Assembly (NCBI GenBank): GCA_947179155.2
Contig: OX359270.1
Location: 20,433,556-20,497,555 of the forward strand
Source of the DNA: Hedera helix
Lineage: Eukaryota; Streptophyta; Magnoliopsida; Apiales; Araliaceae
DNA: 64,000 nucleotides
Direction of reading: 5' to 3'
Shown: piece by piece, positions 11,401 to 20,613 of the stretch
Layout: every line of letters starts with the position of its first letter
How positions within the stretch are numbered: position 1 is the stretch's first letter
Translations under genes and position numbers: made by a program
The notes under the pieces: generated by a model
The model's input: only the letters and a program-made list of their open reading frames with translations
Told to the model about the DNA's origin: nothing
Databases searched by the model: none

Positions 11401-12749
11401 GATCCTTCGAAGGATGCTAAATTTCTCTAATTGTATCATTTATTAAGTGCAAAAGCTGACGTTACTAGCTCTCACAACATCGCAATAAAAAGGAAGCTAC
11501 AAGTGTTAAGTTATAAACTAAAGTCAACCTCAAGTGTAGGTAATAAGCTAAAGTCAACCTTACTGCTGAAGCTAAGTGTGAGTTAAAAACTAGCATCAAC
11601 TACATTAATCACACTATTCACAGTAGTAGAATTTATTTGAACAATATAGTAGGATGCCTTTTTCGGTAAGTCATCACATTCATAAAGTTTCATCTTCCAT
11701 AATGTTACCCTTATGCAGACCATGTCATTATTCCACACTTTAGTAGAATAGTTGTTATCTTTTGTGGTTCTTCATTGTTACGGCATCTTAGCTAGTTTCA
11801 TCTCATTTCACCCTCAAGTGGTACTTGATTTGCAATCTAACAATTCTACAATCTTATACTGTACTTTGTTTTCTTACATACCCTCGAGTTTGGCTACTGT
11901 TTTCATTTCAAGTTTCACCTGAAAAGGCCAGTGTCTTGTTTCTTCTTCGGTATAACACCACGTGTTCATGTAAGAATGTTCTCTTGTATGATTTTTAAGT
12001 TCTCCGATATACCTATGTACATTTGATTGCTTCCCTTGTTCAACTCATCCTTTCCATCCTAGGTTTTAAGTAAAATGGTAGACTTTAGTACCGTTGTTGA
12101 TCGTATATATTAGTTTTACATATTGCCTTCTGTTTTCATTTATTCACACTGCACACAGACCGAGTATTGTGTGCTGGCGCTCTTTGTGATATTCCCAAGT
12201 TTCATATATTGCGTGCTGACACTATATGTGGTTCTTCATTGTTACGGCATCTTAGCCAGTTTCATCTCGTTTTATCCTCAAGTGGTGCTAGAGATGCAAT
12301 CTAACAATTCTACAATCTTATATTGTGCTCTGTTTTCTTACACATTTAACTCCTTAAGTTTAAGTGATGTTTATAAGTTTCACCTAAAAAGACCAGTGTG
12401 TTCTTCCTCAGGTATAATGGCACTGTGTACATGTAAGAGTGTGCTTATGTGATTTAGAAGTTCTCCGATAAACCAATGCTTTTACATTTGATTGTTTCTC
12501 TTCTTCAACTCATCCTTAGTACTGCTGTTGATCATATATATTAGTACTTTGTTGACACGAAGTTCAATCATGTGTAACCAATGTTCGATTTCCTATTGGT
12601 TAATGAGCTCTTAAAATTCTGGAATAATGTAAGTCATGCTATGCAATATTATACCAATAAACATTTAACTGTCATATCTTTTCATGTAGGTGGATACATC
12701 AGTTCTGAACTTGCCTGTGGAAAGGATGGATTATTTTGTACCTGGCTAA
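1..12749 (+). CDS. FBP7: F-box protein, FBXO9/FBP7 type (5' partial, 10 exons in window)
   Basis: Exons read from the sequence: 1-30, 153-265, 1206-1322, 1399-1495, 3554-3627, 3758-3811, 3905-4006, 4920-4978, 5547-5757, 12690-12749. They join in one frame of 304 residues plus stop with GT donors and AG acceptors. An F-box starts at SLPDELLLEIFARM across exons 2-3, followed by the CVCRKWR core; the rest is the conserved FBXO9/Hrt3-type C-terminal region, with YVSRNTYIRAG, RLRGT and NNRMDLL-like blocks, ending MDYFVPG. Known for the family: the F-box binds SKP1 and makes the protein a substrate adaptor of an SCF ubiquitin ligase; the Arabidopsis relative FBP7 (At1g21760) is linked to translation under temperature stress. 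The family assignment is firm; FBP7 orthology is from memory of the family. The start codon and roughly 25-30 residues lie left of the window. The acceptor at 1398 was chosen because the other nearby AGs break the frame. The last exon is 20 codons, 6.9 kb away. Confidence 0.88.
2560..2803. mobile_element. Possible truncated Stowaway-like MITE in the F-box gene intron
   Basis: The stretch ends in GGAACAGAGGGAGTA at 2789-2803, the reverse complement of the TACTCCCTC(T/C)GTTCC terminus typical of plant Stowaway (Tc1/mariner) MITEs, next to a TA. The interior is AT-rich. No matching left terminus was found, so the left limit is arbitrary and the copy may be truncated. It lies in the intron 1496-3553. 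Confidence 0.4.
4216..4905. mobile_element. hAT-type MITE, 690 bp, 8-bp TSD CTTTTCTA
   Basis: Terminal inverted repeats beginning CATAGTTGTCA on both ends are flanked by an exact 8-bp duplication CTTTTCTA at 4208-4215 and 4906-4913. Eight-base duplications are characteristic of hAT elements. The subterminal parts are full of GTATCGTAAGATAC-like inverted motifs, the usual transposase-binding repeat pattern. No coding capacity. It lies in the intron 4007-4919 of the F-box gene; its right TSD sits directly before the splice acceptor AG at 4918-4919. Confidence 0.8.
6022..6075. repeat. Compound microsatellite (AG)n(TG)n(AG)n
   Basis: Uninterrupted dinucleotide runs in the last F-box gene intron: short AG, then GT/TG, then a longer GA run. 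Likely polymorphic in length. Confidence 0.9.
7485..8600. mobile_element. hAT-type non-autonomous element, 1.1 kb
   Basis: The left end CAAGGTTATCAATTAGGCG and the right end, read on the minus strand as CATAGTTGTTAAGGCG, form imperfect terminal inverted repeats with the GGCG-rich subterminal motifs common in plant hAT elements. Flanking 8-mers CTTTTGAT (7477-7484) and CTTTTGAC (8601-8608) match 7 of 8. No transposase. An (AT)n run occupies about 8403-8476. Its terminus resembles that of the smaller hAT MITE at 4216-4905, so the two may share a transposase source (inference). It abuts the decayed pararetrovirus fragment. Confidence 0.7.
8403..8476. repeat. (AT)n microsatellite, about 37 units
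   Basis: Uninterrupted alternating A/T of about 74 bases inside the 1.1-kb hAT element. Confidence 0.95.
8610..10900 (-). pseudogene. Endogenous pararetrovirus fragment (Caulimoviridae-like movement and capsid regions)
   Basis: Minus-strand open pieces follow each other at 10882-10667, 10590-10222, 10055-9867, 9645-9220, 9194-8946 and 8942-8634, separated by stops and frameshifts. The 10.9-10.2 kb part resembles the region around the movement protein of plant pararetroviruses. The 9.6-8.7 kb part resembles the capsid region: an acidic linker, a block with KRFYLLGGLDDP, then a highly basic tail where a zinc knuckle would be expected. No protease or RT follows, so the copy is cut where the hAT element begins. 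It is a fossil with multiple lesions and cannot be expressed as a whole. Family assignment (florendo- or petuvirus-like) is from memory of related polyproteins and needs a search; a Ty3/gypsy gag is the alternative. Confidence 0.6.
10888..11130. repeat. Imperfect inverted repeat, about 95-bp arms
   Basis: The segment from about 10901 (GGCAACAACTTTAGCAG) to about 10995 is mirrored by the reverse complement of about 11018-11117 (GGTAACAACTTCAGCAA on the minus strand), with roughly 85% agreement by eye and a spacer of about 20 bases. The left arm, read on the minus strand, continues open into the pararetrovirus-like frame, so the right arm looks like a head-to-head copy of the end of that fragment. 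Transcription across it would give a long hairpin. Confidence 0.75.
11759..12521 (+). repeat. Direct duplication of about 300 bp (11759-12055 and 12226-12521)
   Basis: Both copies start around TGTGGTTCTTCATTGTTACGG and contain CAATCTAACAATTCTACAATC, CAGTGT and AGTTCTCCGATA blocks in the same order. They differ by about 20% and are about 467 bases apart start to start. An old segmental duplication in the last intron of the F-box gene; nothing coding is recognised. Confidence 0.75.
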
Positions 12750-12970
12750 TATATGGAACAAAGAACAAATCCTCAGTTTGTACATATATGTACATCATTC
12801 CCAGCACACATCAGTTTAAGCTTGGTAATAATTTACTGAGTTGGTTTAAGTAGCTAACTATCAGCGCTTGATGCTAATTTTGATGGTGTGAAACGTGTTG
12901 CAAGGTCTGTATTGTGTTTTGCTTCTGCTCCATCTTCGTGTATAATAAATCGTGTTTGATGCATTGAATA
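12750..12970 (+). other. 3' UTR of the F-box gene with poly(A) signal
   Basis: AT-rich sequence following the TAA at 12747-12749. An AATAAA hexamer lies at 12944-12949, about 195 bases after the stop, followed by TG- and T-rich sequence as expected near a plant cleavage site. The exact 3' end cannot be seen. Confidence 0.5.
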
Positions 12971-13473
12971 ATTGTGAATTCTCAAGTATGAGCATCTTAT
13001 CAAACGAGTTACTCAACTATGGCTTTTTTCATCCTTTTGGTTTAATCTCGTCCAAAATAATTTGATACTAATCTTTTGGTTTCTCATTTTTCAGTGATAG
13101 ATTTATCTAATTTGTGCAATTTTGAGTATGTTCTAGAGGGCTAAAATTTCCCTGCTTTGCTGCATGCTAGCAGAAGAAAAACCCATCAAAATGTGTTTTA
13201 TGGACAAGAACTGCAGTAAAGGATTCCCCAGTCCTTATGCATCAGAATGCAAAGGGTTGGTTAGACATAAATGAGTAGCCAAAATTGTTGATTTATCAAG
13301 CTCATTTGATGGGTATGTAAATCGAGTTTTGCATTGCCCTACATATATTGTCTAATGTGAATAAACAAGGGATTCTTGGAATTGATCTAGGAGATGAAAA
13401 GTATCATTATTTCAGTACTTAACAATTCTCAGTTCTCACAGATCACGTGCAGACAATGAGCAAAGAAAAAAGA

Positions 13474-13500
13474 TACTCCCGTAGTTCCTAAAAAGTGACG
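13474..13500. mobile_element. Stowaway-like terminal sequence
   Basis: TACTCCCGTAGTTCCTAAAA resembles the TACTCCCTCCGTTCC terminus of Stowaway MITEs and is followed by AT-rich sequence. The other end was not found, so this may be a one-sided remnant. Confidence 0.3.
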
Positions 13501-13660
13501 TATTTGCAAACTTAAAAATTTTAAGAGTATGTTTTTGTTCATGCCTAAAACAATAAGACGTGTTAGAAAAAAATTGGTGAACAAAAATAGCTTACAGTGA
13601 ATTTCCTTGGAGTAATGCATAGAAATGATTAGCTTTTAGCCATGATTTACCAATTCACTG

Positions 13661-13770
13661 GTGCCAAACAAAACTTTGATCTCGATTTTGGTCATTTTAA
13701 AGAAATCAAAATACGGTGCCTATACAAAACTTTGATCTCGATTTTGGTCATTTTAAAGAAATCAAAATAC
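13661..13770. repeat. Perfect-looking 55-bp tandem duplication
   Basis: Unit 1 (13661-13715) and unit 2 (13716-13770) both run from GTGCC through CTCGATTTTGGTCATTTTAA to AAATCAAAATAC. They differ only near the left end, implying a recent duplication. Confidence 0.9.
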
Positions 13771-15463
13771 ATCAGCATCTTGTTTTGAAGACTTTTATGG
13801 GAGTATTTTTAGTGATATATAAATTGAGAATTTTAGATTTGTAATGAAAAAGTTAATGAATTTTGAAATTTGATTGAAAAACGATAAAAAGTTATTTTAA
13901 GAGAGTGAACGAATGTTAATAGTCTTTTTATGAAAAAAGCTATTTGCATGATTTTTTTGCGCATACTTTAAGTTGTATGTTAATCACAGCTGCTCAAATT
14001 TGGGATGTATGGTGTGAGATGAGCTAGCCCTAGCCAAGACCAGCTCGGTCCCTAGATCAGAAATCAAATGAATTCGATCTTATACATATTGTCACGGGAC
14101 TAAATTTTACACTAAATTTTTTGCCTTGTAATGGTCTGGTTTGCCATCCTAAATTAGTTAGCTAATGCCCACAGACAACACACCTATATACTGTTTATAC
14201 CAACAGCCCACACACACGTTTGTATATGATTAAACACAATTTTATAACAATCAAACACACCCACACGTATGTATGTAACACTAATTTGAAATACACAATT
14301 GTAAGTAAGCAACAAGGGACAAGCATACACAATTTACAGGGTCAATCATCCAACCTTTATTGAATCAATTAATATAAGGACTCTTTGCCTAAAGGCTTAC
14401 AATACGCTAGACAACCAATGCCTAACTTGTATATTTCCCTCCAATATTGTGCACTAAGAACTCATACCAATTCGTGCATCAAGCAGTGCCAATATATATA
14501 GGTCATGGTTAGTTGATACCTTTAACTGCCAAGAGGTTATTAGCCAAACCAATTATTACAACACATAACTAGACTTATTTAAATATATAATAACCGCCCA
14601 ACAAGTGTTCATGTCCAGCAGATCCAACATGTCCAAAAATCTATCAATGCCACATGGATGAGAGCCAAGAACTGTCTAGTAACTGTCTTGTAACTACCTA
14701 ACAGCTAACCCTTGTGCCATTGCCCATTTGCTGCCTTGTCTTACTTACCACAAACTATTTGTGCATGTATAGAATAATTTTGACCTATTGAATATTGCAT
14801 CTGGCCTAGCCCAAGATGCTTTAAGATAATTGTGCAACACTATCTAGCCCAGAATGCCTAATCTGTCTAGTGTGCAGCCTAGTGCCCAACGCTACCTAGT
14901 GCCCCACGCAGTCCAGTACCCAGTGCAACCAATGCCTAATATTGCCTAACACCCAAGGCTAACTGAATGTGCATGTTGAACACCAAGCCTAAGCCACACA
15001 CTGATTGTCAATGCACACCATGTCCAACCCACAATGCTTTAAGCTTGCCACATTCTCTGTCCATGTGTTAAGTGTAATGTATGATAAGCACCAGCCCATG
15101 TAGTGCACTGGCACGCTAGGCCACTGCTTATGCCATGCTCTAACCGTTGTTAAGTCTTTGCCCCACAAGTCTTGGTCTTATTTGCTGTCACTGGATGCTG
15201 CACCATCTCAGCATAACTAAGTTCTCAACATGCCATCAATGTATGTCCATATGTGCAAGGCATGCATGCCATTACACACACTCAACTCGCATATTGCTCG
15301 TAGTCAATGTCAACCCAATGATAATCTTTGATCGATTCAAGCCACTAATCCGTATGCTAGCATTGTTTTTAGAGGAGTCCAACAATACCCCAATGCCCCG
15401 CACGCATAGGCCATGACAGCCTACCCATGGTCTAGGTGGATTTTATGGACCACCCTTGATATG

Positions 15464-16715
15464 TGTTTGTCAATTTATATATGGTCAAATTCGCGCAAGT
15501 GCACGCGGTCAATCAAGTAATATAGAAGTAAGTTGAGTGTCGAACCCACAAAGAATAGATAATAATTACTCTAATCATCAATTTTTTTTATCAAGTCAAA
15601 ATAATTTAAACAATCACCAAGTTTGATTATGAAATATTTAAAACTAAAATAAACTAACGCTAACTAGCAAAAATTGATTATCAGATGTTTAAAAGCTTAG
15701 GATCGCAACTTCCCTAATTGATCACAATAATCTCTTGACCTTACTTCCAGTTATTTAATCCCCAACAAGTTGTTAACTTGAGAATGCCTATCTATTTATT
15801 AATATTTTTCAACAATTAATAAAAAGAACTATTCCAGTTATGTTGCTATGTTCATGCAAAACATTTAAAATAGATTCATTAAGCATAAACTCCCAATTAT
15901 GTTACGCATGACACTTAGGTATATTCATCCTATGCACTATTATGTTATTCTTCATAGAATAATAACAAATTCATGTGTTATCACACCCAGATCTAATCTT
16001 AGATTTCCTTTTTCAATTACGTCTAAGATATCTAATTAACTGCTAGCTACACAATTAATGAATAAGCACAAGATATGAAAAATAACTTAGAATAGAATCA
16101 GTAACTAAAAATAGACATGAATAAATTATTGCAAAGCAAAAGGTTACATTGAAATCCTAATAAAAAGTTTAGTTCCACATAATTCTATTGAAAACCATCG
16201 TTAATAGAAAGAAAAACATTCAAAGTTCAAAGATAAAGTAAAAAGAAATAGAGAAAGCTTTGTCGAATTCTATCCATCTCCCTAGTCTTAACTTGATCTT
16301 CTATCCTCTTTCACTAATTCTTCAAGTCTCCAGTATTTTTTCCTCCAATCCTCGTTCTATTCTCCCTCTATATCTTTAGAAGTCTCCTCTCCAACCGTCC
16401 TAGAAGCCTCTGAGACATAGCAGCATAACACTCCTTATTGGGCTTAAACTCCGTGAAGCGTATGAATCAGCCCAGTTGATTTTGCCGATCACGGCCTTGG
16501 CCGTGGATTTATACTGTGAATTGTGGTCCCAGCCGTGGCCCATGCCTAGAAATTATGAAAATGCCATTAAGTTTCAATTTTACATTTTTGACCCCTTGAA
16601 GCCGTTTGTTGCAAAAGAAACATAAAAATAAGTAAAATGCATCTAAAAATGCTCAAAGATAGCAAATTATTAAGCCCAAAAATATTTGATTTGTAGGTAT
16701 AAAATTCACTCATCT
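15464..16715 (-). mobile_element. Solo LTR of Athila type (Ty3/gypsy), TSD ATATG
   Basis: Read on the minus strand this starts GATGAGTGAATTTTATACC and ends ...ATTGACAAACA, like the 3' LTR of the Athila element at 57716 (TGATGAGTGACTTTCATAC...AAAACA) and of similar length (1252 against 1297). The 5-bp duplication ATATG is present at 15459-15463 and 16716-16720. The first base of the expected TG is mutated. No internal region flanks it, so it is a solo LTR left by LTR-LTR recombination. The sequence diverges strongly from the 57-59 kb copy, so it is another family or older. Confidence 0.75.
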
Positions 16716-16720
16716 ATATG

Positions 16721-17828
16721 ATCCTGGTTAAGGCTACTTCAATTGATGACAAAGCTGATCCTAATGATCATATTCAAACTAATGAGGATTTTATCAAGGA
16801 GAGTTCAACATTAAGTAAGGAGGAATCCACGGATTGTGCTCAAGCTAAGGATGATCCAAAGGAGGACAAGGCTGAACCAACTCAAGGAAAAAACACAGCA
16901 ACCCAAACTAGGAAGCAAGTGCTCAATATTAGGTTTAATAGCAGCAAAGTTTTGGTCCAAAATAAAGCTTAAGGTAGTAGCCCACTTTAGTATTAAAACT
17001 AGAGTGTAGAACAATCCAAACTTTGGCAAAACAGCAGTTTAATTCAACCCAATTTGGATTCCAACAAGAGCAGCCCAATTTAAATTATTATGATCAAGAT
17101 TGTGTGAAGATTTGTTTCTTTAATAAGGCTCTAAGATCAACTATGGAATGGAAGATTGCATGGATGATCTTGTTTCCTAAAATAAAGATAACTGCAAGTA
17201 TTGAATGGAAGATTACTAGATTGATTTTGTTTTCTTAGTTAAATTTGATTGTAATTTTATTTAGTAACCTTAATTAGTTAGGAATTCTAGATGCTTCTTA
17301 ATTATTACTAGAATGCTGTTTTTGTAAGGCTTGCATGCCAATGATTTTTTATTTATTTATTTGAGGTAATATAACTTGATTCTAAGGGGAGTTATGATTA
17401 GTTATGATTATAATTCTAGAGCATTTTACTTGGGCAACATCAGGGCAAAATTTTTAGGATTTTTATTACCATAATTAGTGCCCATGTACTAGTATAAATA
17501 TGGGTCATTGTAACACAGTTCATTCATTTAAGTAATAAAATATCAAGTGATTTCTTGACAGAGTTCTTTTTTTTGGTTATTTTAGAGCTTATGAGTGTAA
17601 TGGCGGTCACCATCGACTTATCAACCAATCATCCATCATTGGTTATAGCGTCTATTACTTATACCAAAGTTCATGCTTACATATAAGCAGCGTGTTGAGG
17701 TTCCATTCAACACCAACATCCTTCTACCAAGGTTCTTGCATCCATATAGGCAATGGGTCGTTCTACCAATTCAACATGTTTTAGAAATATTCTTGGGCAA
17801 CTTCATCAACTTCATGCAATGAAGTTCA
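16721..17828 (+). mobile_element. Small LTR element, copy A: 3' internal part plus LTR
   Basis: The part 16721-17310 aligns throughout with 18296-18879 (an acidic frame ...DDKADPNDHIQTNED..., then TTGGTCCAAAATAAAGCT). The part 17310-17600 aligns with 60383-60667. An LTR-like promoter context is visible: TATAAATA at 17493-17500, then AATAAAATATC at 17537. The sequence ends before TTTGGTATCAATTTTC, a weak match to an initiator-tRNA-Met primer-binding site. The LTR start could not be fixed. No pol is present, so this is a non-autonomous, TRIM- or LARD-like element. The left end of the copy is cut by the solo LTR insertion. Confidence 0.55.
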
Positions 17829-17833
17829 TATCA

Positions 17834-17851
17834 TTTGGTATCAATTTTCAG
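17834..17851 (+). promoter_or_regulatory. Probable primer-binding site of the small LTR element
   Basis: TTTGGTATCAATTTTCAG resembles TGGTATCAGAGC, the site complementary to initiator tRNA-Met that follows the 5' LTR of many plant LTR elements. It is decayed at the 3' half and directly precedes the gag-like frame. Confidence 0.45.
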
Positions 17852-17925
17852 GTTACTCTAGCAGATTATCTATCCTTTTATTTTATTGTTTGATATATAT
17901 GTAAAAAAGAATATCATTAGATTGT

Positions 17926-18459
17926 TTGATCTTAAATTCTGTACATATGCAACAAAACTTGTACTTGGAAAATTTGCTTCGTGATATGCGTAGAACATGG
18001 GATGCAGAGTTTGTAAAGCTTCATAAATGGTTGGACAGGTTGGAAGTTACATACGGGGTGCAGCCCCAACCCAATCCTAATGTGTATCGGAAGGCACACA
18101 TTTTGTCTTGGAAAGTAAGATTGGATGACTCTTTCTTTGAGATGACCAAGAATATAGCGACTTATATCGACATATTCTTTGCAAGTATGCTGGTTAGGCT
18201 TAATGATATAGTGCCGCCACGAATTGAGAGCGTCCACACCAATGTCTGTCAGTTGGATTTGAGGACAAATTCTCTTCAAGAGGATGGGAATGATATGATT
18301 ATTGCCAAGGCTATTTCAATTGATAATAAAGCTGATCCTAATGATCATATTCAAACTAATGAGGATTCTATCAAGGAGGGTTCGACATTGAACAAGGAGG
18401 AATCCATAGAATGTGCTCAAGCTAAGGATGATCTAAAGGAGGACAAGGGGAGAACATAG
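17926..18459 (+). pseudogene. Gag-like ORF of the small LTR element (177 codons)
   Basis: Open from 17926. The N-terminal part has a short coiled-coil-like stretch (MQQNLYLENLLRDMRRTWD) and aromatic residues. The C-terminal part is acidic/lysine-rich (ADPNDHIQTNEDSIKEG, NKEES, AKDDLKEDK), and the same C-terminal block recurs in copy A at 16718-16972. No zinc knuckle, protease or RT. The function is not recognised; its place between a primer-binding-like site and an LTR suggests a remnant of a gag or another retroelement ORF. Confidence 0.4.
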
Positions 18460-18879
18460 CAGCCCAAACTAAGCAGCAAGTTTAGCTCAATATTGGGTTC
18501 AATAGCAGCAAGGTTTTGGTCCAAAATAAAGCTCAAGGTAGCAGCCCACTTTGGGTATTAAAACTAGAGTGTAGAGTAGTCCAAACTTAGGAAAAACAAT
18601 AGTTTAATTCAGCCCAATTCGGATTCTAGCAAGAGTAGCCCAATTCAAATTTTTATGATCAAGATCGTGTGAAGATTTGTTTCCTTAATAAGGCTCCAAT
18701 ATCAGTTGTTGAATGGAATACTGCATGGATGATCTTGTTTCCTAAAATAAGGACAACTGCAAGTATTGAATGGAAGATTTGTTTGGTTGATTCTGTTTTC
18801 TTATTTAAATCTGATTGTAATTTTATTTAGTAACCTTAATTAGTTAGGAATTCGATATGCTTCTTAATTATTACTAGAA
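18296..18879 (+). mobile_element. Small LTR element, copy B (left part, interrupted at 18879)
   Basis: Repeats 16721-17310 with about 85-90% agreement by eye (TAACCTTAATTAGTTAGGAATTC, CTTCTTAATTATTACTAGAA). The match stops at 18879 and resumes at about 60380 with GATGCTAATTTTGTAAGGC, which in copy A directly follows. The element was therefore split by the 41.5-kb block between. Confidence 0.75.
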
Positions 18880-19811
18880 CAAGTTTGATAACCCGTATGA
18901 GGCACGAGTTAGTTTATATAACTTTTTTTTTCATAAATATCTAATAATTTTTTATTAATATATTTATTATTTTTCACTAACATAATACATATATAATGTT
19001 AATAATTTGGTTTAACATATTTTACTACAATTAAAAGGAATTTAATTACTTTTGATATTATGTGATTAAAAATTAAAAATTAATTGTTAAAAAGAAACTT
19101 TTCATATTTCTATGTCCACAAATTGAGAGAAATTAATTATATTTATTTAAGTAAAATTATATATAACTTTTAACATTTGAATAAGAAACTTTTTTTATTC
19201 TTCATCCGTAACTTAAGGGAAACATGCAAGAAAGTACAATATTCATCTATAAGTAAGTTCTTACTTGAACAAAATCCGTATAGTTTATTCGGTAAAGATG
19301 GTCACTAGACAGAATCAATATGTGCTCAACATTCTCATTCTTCGCATCCTGCAAATCAATCATTTTACATCACAATTAGTCTTTTTTCTATAGGATCCTC
19401 TTGCAATCCGGAGGGAGAGATGTGGAATTATTTATTCAATTTACCTATCATTTGACTATATGTTATAAATTGACAAGTTCTTAACCCACACGAGGTTAGG
19501 CCTACTTACTATTTAGGTGATGACTGAGGTGCACCTTATGTAACTCACATTTGCACATGAAAAAATATCAAATCTTATTGCCTCATAATTAGACACAATC
19601 TTACACACCTAGACTAAGAATTGCATGTTCTTCAAAGAAAAGAAAATGGGAAATTTGAACAATTAAAAGAATCCAGAGAGAGTAAAAGTCTTCAGAAAGA
19701 TGGTACAATTACCAGCAGATTGGCAATGCAACCAAGAAAAATGGTGAGGAATCAACCCAGATAGGAATCAGAGACAAAAGCCCCAAGCAGTGGCATGTAA
19801 TTAGCATGATA
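18880..19811. other. Unassigned sequence left of the truncated Athila 5' LTR
   Basis: AT-rich, no ORF. It belongs to the block inserted in copy B. Flanking words TTATTACTAGAA (left) and TATTAGTATTGA (right, about 60367-60380) may be remains of a 9-12-bp target duplication, and AACCCGTATGAGGC near the left end is loosely inverted at the right end (CGCCTCTTACGTTGTT). That would fit a Mutator-like or other DNA element, but is weak. A segment at 18987-19045 resembles 60001-60062 in direct orientation. Confidence 0.35.
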
Positions 19812-20397
19812 GTTTGTATGAAATTGACAAATGGAATATAAACTTAGGTCTGGGTATGTCAACATATGTTCTTGCCATTCTACATGTGATGGATTGCTTG
19901 ATTTGTATATAGGATAGATATATACCTATATATTATATGTAGCCTACAAGAAAATCTGAACATAATGACTCCTATTTAATGTTAAATCTCATGGACACAT
20001 AGTGATTTATTTAAATAGGTGATATTTGCTGACCATCGACAGAGGCTAGTGAATACATATGAATTTCTGGTTAAAAACTCCACATGGTCGATTACTTAAA
20101 TAGAGAATGAAAAGGTTCAAATGAAGTGTTAGGGAAAATTATAACCTTAATGTTTTATAACTTGATATCAATTTTTGGTATTTAATTTCTATTAATTCGG
20201 TCAATTTAATTCTATCAAATTAATTTATATTAATCAATTTTGAGTGTTTGTTTAATTAGGGTTGAAGTGATTTAGGATTATTATTTAGGTGTATTAATAA
20301 CAGAAAGTGGTTGTGGGAAATGAAACCTTGCTTGCTATTACACTACAGTTAAACCACGTATACTTGCGTGTTTTGCTAGGTGAGATTTAGGTAAACA
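19812..20397 (+). mobile_element. Athila-type element: 5' LTR, truncated
   Basis: Matches 58430-59012 (3' LTR) almost base for base, for example GTATGTCAACATATGTTCTTGCC and TTTAAATAGGTGATATTTG, and ends ...GTAAACA immediately before the primer-binding site. About 700 bases of the 1297-bp LTR are missing from its left, where unrelated sequence begins, so the 5' end was lost by deletion or replacement. Confidence 0.85.
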
Positions 20398-20403
20398 ATT
20401 TTT

Positions 20404-20421
20404 TGGTGCCATTACCGGTGA
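20404..20421 (+). promoter_or_regulatory. Primer-binding site of the Athila-type element
   Basis: TGGTGCCATTACCGGTGA is a three-mismatch version of TGGCGCCGTTGCCGGGGA, the sequence following the 5' LTR in Athila-lineage elements. Two of the changes are C-to-T or G-to-A at former CG sites. Confidence 0.75.
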
Positions 20422-20424
20422 CTA

Positions 20425-20426
<2 letters not shown>

Positions 20427-20516
<90 letters not shown>
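20427..20516. repeat. (ATT)n microsatellite, about 30 units
   Basis: Uninterrupted TTA/TAT repeat in the untranslated leader between primer-binding site and gag. Confidence 0.95.
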
Positions 20517-20517
<1 letters not shown>

Positions 20518-20613
20518 AGTTAATTTTTCTTAGTTTAATTTAATCTTAGTTTAAATAGTTTTTATTTTCATTTTATTCTTTTCAGGTACCCGTGATCTTG
20601 TATGTAAACGCGT

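Larger units (their letters stand above)
5758..12689 (+). other. Last intron of the F-box gene, 6.9 kb, expanded by insertions
   Basis: Bounded by GTAACT at 5758 and TCATGTAG ending at 12689, phase 0, between exons ending ...PFEE and starting VDTSVLNLP. It contains, in order: a compound AG/TG microsatellite (6022-6075), a hAT element (7485-8600), a pararetrovirus-derived fragment (about 8610-10900) with an inverted end copy (to about 11130), and a direct duplication (11759-12521). The stretches 6080-7480 and 11130-11750 are AT-rich, with nothing else recognised. The other introns in the window are 76 bases to 2.1 kb. Confidence 0.8.
12971..15458. other. Intergenic region without recognised genes
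   Basis: AT-rich sequence after the F-box gene. It holds a 55-bp tandem pair and a Stowaway-like end (13474). From about 14300 to 15450 the composition changes: rich in TGCC/GCCTA words, with a minus-strand AATAAA next to a TATATATA-type motif, as in an LTR read backwards. I could not find paired ends for that stretch and assign it no family. Confidence 0.5.

Noticed and set aside
14300..15450. LTR on the minus strand (TATATATA and AATAAA spacing)
   Set aside because: No TG/CA ends with target duplication and no second copy in the window; left unassigned.
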